DNA of 64,000 nucleotides, from assembly GCA_030248215.1 (NCBI GenBank), contig JASANG010003720.1:1-64000 (forward strand), in the 5' to 3' direction. A program made the position numbers and the translations under genes. Under the pieces are notes generated by a model. The model ran no database searches, had not been told where the DNA came from, and saw only the letters and a program-made list of their open reading frames with translations. This stretch comes from Enoplolaimus lenunculus. Lineage: Eukaryota; Nematoda; Enoplea; Enoplida; Thoracostomopsidae. This document shows positions 40,308 through 49,800 of the stretch, piece by piece (within the stretch, counting starts at the first letter, position 1; each line of letters starts with the position of its first letter).

Positions 40308-43300
40308 CCCAGTGACGTTTCAGCGGAATTATACTGAACGTTTTAGTTCCGTCCTTTCAAATTTAGTATAATGGCAACACGGATGTATCGTTTCGACGCC
40401 TGGGTGTAGTGGGACTGGTCATGCAGTAGTTTTTGAACAACACAGGAATGCAAGAAGACAATGATAGCATTACATGCGTTTACATGTACTTTCAAAGTTT
40501 GTGTCTGTATACTGTTATATACAGTACATATGCAAACAATTGATACTTGTTTACTTATCCTCCCACAGTAGTGTTAGCAGGGGTGGTCGAACAGTGGGCA
40601 AAAGGATCAATCTCTGCACTACTTTTTGAAAAAATTGCATTTTGCCCCCAACCCGCCGAAAATAGTAATTTTGCAAAACAAAACAAAATGCAATCAATTG
40701 CTCTAATCTCTCAAACAAAAATTTGATACCAAAAATTACGTTTAGCTTCTTCGTGTTTGTTTTTTGCGTAATTTTCCGTAAGACAAAAGTTTCGCGTTAA
40801 CTTCTGTGTACTGCCTTGGTATCAGTTTAAGGTTGACGCTGAAAAAAAATTTTTAAACCCATTTTAGAAATTAGCAAAATTTTGTATCGTAATTTTGCTA
40901 AAATTACCGGCAAAGAATTTTTTCCATACAGTTACGTCGAACCTCAAGATCGCAAGATTGATTTTTCTGACAAACAGTGTTTCAAAATTATATTGGTATC
41001 ATGTCAAAATTGATTCATGGTGAACGCTTTCTGCTGCACACGCACGTTGACAGCGAGTATATAACAGCAAAACAGTACCTGCAGCAATCTGCATCTAAGC
41101 AGCGTACCAGGCTGTAGCCGGAGGTAAAAAGAATTGGAACTGCCAGTGAAACTAAATTTAGTAACGAAATTAACGTTGAATTAGCTATGCGTAGCAATAG
41201 TGTACCAAATGTCAAAAAAATAGTTTTAAAGCTTCCATTGTGAAAAATCATCACTGGTTCAAAGGTTTCTAAATTGCTCCAAATTTACAAACAACCTCTC
41301 GTCAATCTGAAGATCAACAAATAATGAATATTTACGCTACCGAAGTTGCTGAACGTCCGGCAAAAAATGTACAAGAGCCGAAGGCAGACTTCCGTGTTGT
41401 TTTCTACCGTGTACTCAGACATGCGTTGCCTTCGCGTTCGCATTCCTCGAGTGGTATTTGAACAACTTTGCCAGTATTGACTCCTGGTTGAATAGAAGTG
41501 TGGCAAGAGTTTCCCCCCTCATAAACTCGTTTATTATTTTCCTTAGCCAAAGCCTAAGCTCCTAAAACTGAGCATAATTCAATCGTTATACGTAGACTTT
41601 GTGTGGGGGCGGCAGTAAACAAGTTTTGCAAAATTATTATTTTTAGGATTTGCAAATACTTTTGTTAGGTTTGTTCTAGTGTTGTAAATTAGGCTGTAAG
41701 AAGCAAAGCGATTCGCATTTTAACTGTGAACCGCGGGGCGGACTGGACCGTATCTCTAGGTTCCGGAACGCTTATTGCCTATAGTGGACCTACCGCGCAA
41801 TACTGGACTACAGGACTGAGCCGAAAGTCGTATAACATTGGTGTTTTGCACAGCTATCGGGATAGTTGGGGCAGAAAAATAAAAGTGCGAATGAGAATTG
41901 TGATACGAACGCAGTGTGAACCAGAGTCGGGATAAAATGAAATTTTCTGATCTTGAGTAGTATTAAGATCTCAGCCCCCCTGGAACAATTTTGCCCCCCC
42001 CCCCTTAGAAAATTGTCAACATTGATTGAAAGTCATCAAAAACCCTTGTATGTTCCTCGTGAAAATGTGTAGCCCACCTAGCAGGGTGAGCTGGGTACGG
42101 GCCAGCTGTGACTTAATATATTACGTCAGAGTTGTACATGTGTAAAATTTTGTGTAAAAAATAATTTTTTGTTTATTTTTTGCTTAGGCTTTGGTATGGG
42201 CTCTTTCTTACGCTTAGTCGTAGACTTAGGCATAGGAATATACTTATACACTGTTCCGGCCTTGTTCTATAAATTAGCAAAATTTACAACTATCCAAGTT
42301 TCTCAGTCTTCCAGTTCCTCACTGTCCAAGTTTCAAAGTCTTTCAGTTTCCCAGTCTTTAAAAATTTCACGGGCTAGAAGACCTTCCAAGCGCCTAGTCT
42401 TCCATTCTCACAGTTTCTCAGTTGTCCAGATTTCGTATTTCAGACTTCGTAAACCTACCCGTTTCCCAGCTTCCTACATTCCCTGACTCCTTGTTTTGCA
42501 GTCTCTCACATTTCCAGTTCCAGATTCACCGTTTCCAGTCTTCTAGTTGCAGCCTTTGTATGAGCCTAAGTTTAAGATTGAGTCTAAGCATGTACAAGCG
42601 AAAGCTAATAAATCTAAGACAGCCTATAAGCACAAACCAAAACCTAGCCGTAACTGTAGGCCGGCACTTTTATAGTTCCTCCACGCTATACACAAATGTG
42701 GGTTAGGGTAAACTTTTTCACTAACTGTAGCTGAAACAAAATTTTTAAATCGAATTTTTACTATTTTTTTCTCACGGGGCTGCTGACCCCCTGAACCCGA
42801 AGTATTTTGAAAAGACTCTAAGGAGCATGGAAGGATATCGCCACAAACCTCACATCAAGCAGTCCATTATTGGGATGCTGAAATCGTTGAAACAGTATAG
42901 CTTAGTGCGGAGGGCTGTAGACCTGTAATTCGGCATTTTTCTCAGTGTTCTGGAAAACTGCGGGAGGTTAAGGAGGGGGGGGCGCAGAAGCCCACGTTTA
43001 CGAGCGAATTGAACGTACAATGGATACTCAATTTCAATTTAGGGGAAACTAGAGAAGTGCACATAATTCTGAGTCTAACCTTAAATTGAAGTAGAAGCTT
43101 AAGCCCTAAAAATACTGTCTTAAGCCCTAAGTCTGGTTCTAAGCGTAAGCCTAAACATGTTTTTAAGAGGTTACCAGTTCTGGTTCCTGTGCCATTCGGG
43201 CTTAACATGGGCCAAATATATGTAGGACAGTTTTATATGAACAGTTAGCATACCAATCGCAGCATGCTGTTTAGTTCATTTGCCTGAAACTTCGGCGTAA

Positions 43301-43800
43301 ACCAGATTGCTATCGGTTTTAGAGTTAATCAGTAAATGTTTGCTAGTGGGGCGAATGTAAAGAACAGGAGCGGACACAGTATTGTAAGCACTCCTACGCA
43401 TAGGCCTAAAGTGTAAGCAAAGCAAAAAATTAGTCTAAAGCTAAGCTTACGTTTTCAGGTTGCTTAGCAAAACGAATATAAATACAGCAACGTAATGCCG
43501 CCGCTGATTTTTCATAGATGAGTTTCTAAACATTTAAAATATGGCAGTGTAGCAAAAATTTATTAATTGTTACGTTAGATTATCATCGCGATGTCCAAAC
43601 CGGTGCGGCGTTGAAACAGATACGCACCATCAGGGGATCTGGTTGTTTCAAATTTCATCAGCGAATCTAAACCGCTGAAACGCGTACAAAATTTTGCTTT
43701 GGTACGTGATGTCGACACCGCTGCCGTAAATAAACATTATATAAACAAAATGTACATATTCCAAATACGAGTCCATTATGTTTACTGATTATTTTGTTGT
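40308..43800. other. Intergenic region, mostly unrecognised
   Basis: Holds CCGG-family remnants at 41100-41420, eroded TTAGGC-like sequence at 42175-42260 and 43085-43160, a run of pyrimidine-rich CAGTCTTCCAGTT-type words at 42295-42560, a family A fragment at 43351-43455 and a short open frame at 42785-42928. No gene could be supported. Confidence 0.45.
43351..43455. mobile_element. Family A TTAGGC element, partial
   Basis: GAATGTAAAGAACAGGAGCG, ATTGTAAGCACTCC, then AAAAAATTAGTCTAAAGC, the family A order, but the right terminus is missing. Confidence 0.6.
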
Positions 43801-43811
43801 TGTTGCAGCTT

Positions 43812-46800
43812 TTATATGTCCCATGGATTCGAAGAATTTCCGTCATCCATTGCATAGAAAATTGCTGGAAACACATCCTTTTTACACATTCCACATGAGC
43901 GCTGAAAAATTCAATTTCATTACTTTGTTTTTAAAATGTGTGGTATCGTTCTAACTTGTCAGTAAGACTGCTTAACCTGTCCCAGCTGACAAATTGATAG
44001 ATCCTGTTTGTGGTGAGATTTGGGTTTTTGGAACTTTGTGATTTCAAAAAATGCATTGCAAGCAATTCCTTCGGCTTAGTCTTACATTTTAAGTTTAAAA
44101 TTAATACGCAATCCTTTGGCTCATTCGGCTCAAGATTAGGTCTAGGAAGTGGTAGGCTTCGGCTTAGGTTTGGGCTTATGTTTAGGCTTAGGCTTCATGA
44201 GCATCCCCGTGGTTACGTCCATATATGCATGCCGCATGGGAGACAAGCAAAGCAAAGTTGAATACCCGCCCCAGTGATTTAAAAAACAAACCTTGCAGTG
44301 TTTGTGGTATATCTGGCAAGCTTCGTGATGTTTTGCGACCATTTTGCAAAATCTTTCGTCGCTGTAATCAGTACAAATTGTGACTTTGTAGCGGAAGTTG
44401 TTACCACCAGGATCTGGAAGTGGCTCTCCTATCCGGTTGCCATAGCACGAATACAGGCGATTGATTTTAGAAACGTCTGTTTTACTAAACGCAAGCCTCT
44501 GGCCAACTTCGACACTAAAACATTGTGTAAAGCGCGATGTAGAAACATGGTGACTAGCAGGGTACAAGCGGAGGTCTGGCTCCGGCAGAAAATCGACCTC
44601 CGGCTCATGCAGAAAATCGACCTCCGGCTCATGCAGAAAATCGACCTCCGGCTCATGCAGAAAATCGACCTCCGGCTCATGCAGAAAATCGACCTCCGGC
44701 TCATGCAGAAAATCGACCTCCGGCTCATGCAGAAAATCGACCTCCGGCTCATGCAGAAAATCGACCTCCGGCTCCCAAAAGATTTAACCACACCTTGCAG
44801 ATATTTGGTAAAATTAGGGAATTAAACATATTGTTAAGCACTTCATTTCACCTCATCTCCGGCACGACAGCATTGTCAAAAATGGTTGAAAAACTTCGTT
44901 TTTGTGAAAAAATACAAAAGCTTTCAAAATTGCCTCAAATGTTGAAATCAACTAGCAAAATAGCAATTCATTTACGAAAATACCAAAAATTTGATTACTG
45001 AAATTGCTGGAATCACAGAGTACGCTTAGGATTAGGCTTTAGGTTTAAGAATATGCTTATTAAATACTGTTCCGCCCCTATTCTTTACATCGGCCCACGT
45101 TGCTAAGATATGTCACAAAAACTCAATTTCAGACGATATGATCGAATTCAACTATAACAGCGAGTTTCAAATCATTGTTTTTTCCAAAATTTGAGAACAA
45201 TGGTCCTTATGTTTAGATCACAAATCATGCGCATGTTTTTTGCGTTCAGTGACTAGTTTTTTCGCATGATGCATGGGAACTGCGACATTCACTACGCGTT
45301 ATAAATTGTCTTCGCTGTACTACACTCTAAATTCCAATGAATTGATTAATCAATTCAGCTAGTGAGTTAGTTATTTCTGAATAAAAATCACTATACATTA
45401 GCTCACTGTGAGTTGAGTTGATTCTCACTCTGAGAGTTGAGTAGACTCTGGCTGAGTTGATTAAGTAGCTCAGAATGAATTGAATCAACTCAAAATTTTG
45501 AGTTCTGATAATCCTAACTCTGAGTGGTTCAACTCATTCTGACTTAAAATCAACTCATTGAAATTCACAGTGTACCAACAAAATCTAATTACACAGGGTG
45601 CAACCGGAGCTGAAAAATACCGGAGCGGGAACCGGAGGTCAACGAAACTTTCCGGAGCCTAAGCCGGAGCGGGAAATGAGACGAAATTATAGGTAGTAAC
45701 ACTGATGGTTAATTAGTTAATTTTAGCCACTATCTGCAATATGTTGTTAAAGTTGTTTGGTTTTTCACGCTATTTTTCTGCGAAATTTTAAAATATCTTT
45801 CCTGAAAATTGTGACAAAAGTAAAACGAAACGCACTATAAACGGATAAATTTTGCAAAAGTATGCAAATACTTACTACTGAAATTGCCGTGACCTCCGGC
45901 GAAAATTCTACCGGAGCCGAAGCTGGAGGCAAACCTCCGGTTGTACCCTGAGTTACAATAGTCGTAAACGAGGATTTGATTACCCGGGTATTACGAAACG
46001 AAAACATCTTGCAAAAATGAGCAATGTTTATATTTACCCAGCAACGTTTGGCTTAATTGTATCGTGACCGTTTACCGTGAACGCATCTTTCCTGTAATGC
46101 AATAGCGATTTGTAATCGTATTCTGTTCCGAACGTATCTTCCTGCCATGAATCCATTTTCAAAAACTGTTTTTCCAAACCTATGAAAAGGTTAATTTGTT
46201 GTAAGCGCACTGTTCATACACGGTTTGCACTTTAAGTGACCCGAATAAGAAGGGGGAGTGATGTTTATTTTGTTTCTCCAAAGGGGTCCCCCCTGTTATT
46301 CGGCTGCGGACTGTTACTTGTTTTCAACCCGCCCTACGTCGCGTTTCGTTACTGACTTATAGCCGGTATTGCAAGTATATCCGTTGAATTAGCGTTTTTG
46401 TCTTGTTTACAAAAGTTTGAGCGATTAATGCAAGGTTATACTTAGGAATGTACTTCAATACTTAAGCATACTTTAAAGATTCGAACTCAACTTAATATTT
46501 GGTCCTGGAGTTATTTATGCACTACAATTAGGGATAATTGACATCTATGGACTCTTGGGGTTTAAGGACTCTCTCCGCTTACGGACTCCCTCATATTCGA
46601 GTCACTGCAATATCATGAGTGTAAACGGACGTTAGAAGAAATTTTTAAGTACAAATATGATAGAGTTTTAGATTTGAAAAACAAAATTCATAAACCAGCT
46701 ACAATTTTGGGCACTTTAAATATTTCTTATTAATTTTTTAGCTGGATGAATATTTGCGTATTTAAATTGGTTTAATAGCCGAAAATAACAACGATTTAAA

Positions 46801-49800
46801 CTTTTACTTAATTATCCGGTTTCCGTTTCCGTTATTTTTACTATCCGTATATATATACCCTGCTAATGAAACATGCTACCTATATCAATGTCAGCAAAAT
46901 ATATATTTCTTCAACTATTTCAATAGCGACAAATAATAGGTCATCCACGCTCTGCTGTCTACGCTACTATAAAAAATTGTCCACACACCTGGTTTTAAGG
47001 GCGGGACAAAACGACGATGTTTTTAAGCTATAGAGACTTAACAGAAGGTGTAATTAGCTAGTGGGTATTAACAGAAGGTCCTTCGAAGGGGCTAAGGACA
47101 ATGTAGGCACTGTCTGCACACAGTGTCTGACAATACGCGTTCCTTCGAACAGACCCTGTATAATCGCTAAACAAAGTTCCTTCTGACAAACTTTTTGTTA
47201 TGAAAAAACTGAGTCCCTTCTGACAGAATCTGGACAAAACAGTTGTCCTTTAAATAACATATTGACAATTCAGTATGGGTATGGACGGCATCGTGACAAA
47301 GCATAGGTCGTTTAGAGAGAGTGCGAGTTGTCAACAGGGTGTACACAGGATATGAGTGACATTTGGACATGTAAGTTGGAAACAATAAAACTACAGACTT
47401 AGGGGCTCGTATGTGGGGACAATTTTTTACGGTAGCGTAGACAGTATACCATGGATGACCCATAATTGGGCCAATGTAAAAGAACAGGGACGGAACAGTA
47501 TTATAAGCATATTCCTAAGCCTACGACTAAGCCTAAGCCTAAGCGTAAGAATGAGCATATTCCTAAGCCTAAGCCAGGCAAAAATAATCTAAAGCTTAAG
47601 CTTATTCTATTCTAGTCCCACAGAAAAACGTTCCGCCCGTGATCTTTACATGGGTCAATAATTGTAACTGTGCAGAATGCCAATACTAAGAATAAACTGT
47701 CGATATTAAATGCAAATGACCATCACAGACAGATGCGATAAAAGCGGTTGCAATTTTTTTCAATTATTAAGATGTGAAATTAAAAGAATTCTAAGCAAAG
47801 TCACCACACTAAAGCGATACAATGTTTTAATTAAGACTAAAAAGCGCTTTTGTACTATATTTTTAGGCGATAATAGTAAATTATTATACATTTTATTCTC
47901 ATTGAATAGTTTATCAAACAATCTCACCTGGTATAATATTTTCCCAAAAAATTGTAATATAATCGTCACGGTCGCTACGACTGTGTTCATGAAAGAATCC
48001 CAACGTATGCATCATTTCGTGCAAAACTGTGCCTTTTCCTCGGCAGCGATCATCCAAAGAAATGAATTGTTTGTATTGCGTTTTACCAACGGATGACCAG
48101 CAACTGTTATAATTTAGTTTAGTGTATAGCAGCTATTGAAAAATTGTTCCATGTTTCTATAAAGGTAACCATGTACTAAAGCCTAAGCTTAAATCAAAGC
48201 CTAAAAATCTAAGCTTAAACCAAGCCCTAAGCTTCCCAGTCTCTAAGTCTATCAGTCCGTATGTACAGTGGGCTGGCTGCAATATAATTTCGGCCAATGT
48301 AAAGAACAGGTGCGGAACAGTATTATAAAGCATATTTCTAAGCCTAAGCCTAAAGCCTATGCCAAGCATAAAAAATAGTCTAAAGCTTAAGCTTACTCTG
48401 TTGTAGTCCCACAGAAAAACTTGTCGCCCCTGATCTTTTTACATGGACTATAATTTCCATGTCCTAAAAATTAAGGATATGGTTGCAACATTTGTCTTAT
48501 TCTACGCAGTGTCGCATGAGATTGATTTATTTTAAATTTATGTCATTCACACGTTATAATGCGTGCGCTCCGCACATGCAATGCCCCTACCGTTTTGAAC
48601 AGACAGCATACATGTCCATACCGTTTATTAAAAGCAATTTTCGTCGCATCACTTGCGACACAAATTGATGGACATTTAGGCGTTTTCGGCAACGGTGTAG
48701 CGGACAAATTCTTAATCCGCGAACAGTGTGCGGACTTTTTAATTTGGCAGGAAATTGAAACTGTGAAGCTGGCTTAAAATCAGGCGGGAAATAACAACTT
48801 TTGAAAGAAATTTAAATTTTGGTGGGAAATTCAAATTTTAAGGGTAAAACCAAGTTTTGGCGGGAAATTCAAATTTTGGCGGGAGAATTAAATTTGGGTG
48901 GGAAAATTCAAATTTTGGCGGGAGAACTTAAATTTTGGCGGGAAATTCAAATTTTGCCGGGAGAATTTGAATTTGGGTGGGAAAATTCAAATTTTATGCG
49001 GGAATATTCAAATTTTGGCGGGAACATTTAAATTTTGACGGGAAATTTAAATTTTGGCGGGAAATTCAAATTTTGGCGGGAAATTCAAATTTTTGTGGGA
49101 AAATTCAAATTTTAGCGGGAACATTCAAATTTTGGCAGGAACATTCAAAGTTTAGCGCGACAATTTAGATTTTAGCGAGAACATTCAAATTTTGGCGGGA
49201 ACATTCAAATTTTAGCGAAACAATTTAAATTTTAGCGGCAAAATCAAATTTTGGCGTGAAAATGCACATTTTAGGAACGAAATTAAAATTTGGGTGAGAA
49301 ATCGAAATTTTTGAGGAAAAACTAAATTATGAAGAAACCTAAAATTTTGCGAAAAATAAAATTTTTTAAGCGAACTATCTATATAGCAGACATTCGATAC
49401 CTATTGTACAGTTGAGTGGGACATTCAAGGCAAACATCGACGGTATGAAAATGTCCGCTACACCGTCTACGCAAAAGTTGCATAATCCGCGCAGCTAACT
49501 ATATTGTAGGACGTTGCGTGAGCAAAGCGCACGCGTTATAACGTGTGAGTGACATTACACAAGAGGCTTAGAATTCAGTAATGGTTCAAAATTTACGCGA
49601 TATTCCCTGTAAAATTGACCAGGATTTTATATGGGGAAGATTTTTAGGTTTCGAATGTCTAAAACAGTTGTTTGGTTCCACAAAACGCCAAAAAAGTAGC
49701 AAATTTCGGCACTTGTGTACAGTTGCGTCACAAACTGTTGCTACGAATAAGTTTAGCCTATTAAGTGCAAGCTTAAATGTCAGGATGTAAACGGATAGTA

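Noticed and set aside
43811-44017. Exon-like + strand segments with acceptor TTGTTGCAG and a small exon ending DPVCG
   Set aside because: The same DNA on the - strand is the last astacin exon (RSCGMCKKDVF to the stop), which completes the ShKT cysteines in phase; the + strand pattern is coincidental.
44142-44291. Lys-Pro-rich tail (KPKPKHKPKPKPKP) in frame with the astacin ShKT exon
   Set aside because: It reads into TTAGGC-like intron sequence; splicing at 44292 to 43901 restores the ShKT cysteine pattern.
44577-44781. CRISPR array
   Set aside because: Units are head-to-tail with no unique spacers, and the genome is eukaryotic.
44298-44825. 175-codon + frame with a DLRLMQKI repeat
   Set aside because: A reading of the 24-bp family E array plus antisense of an astacin exon.
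47710-48096. Open + strand frame of 128 codons
   Set aside because: It is the antisense of the astacin catalytic exon (- strand 48103-47928), which carries HEMMHTLGFFHE.
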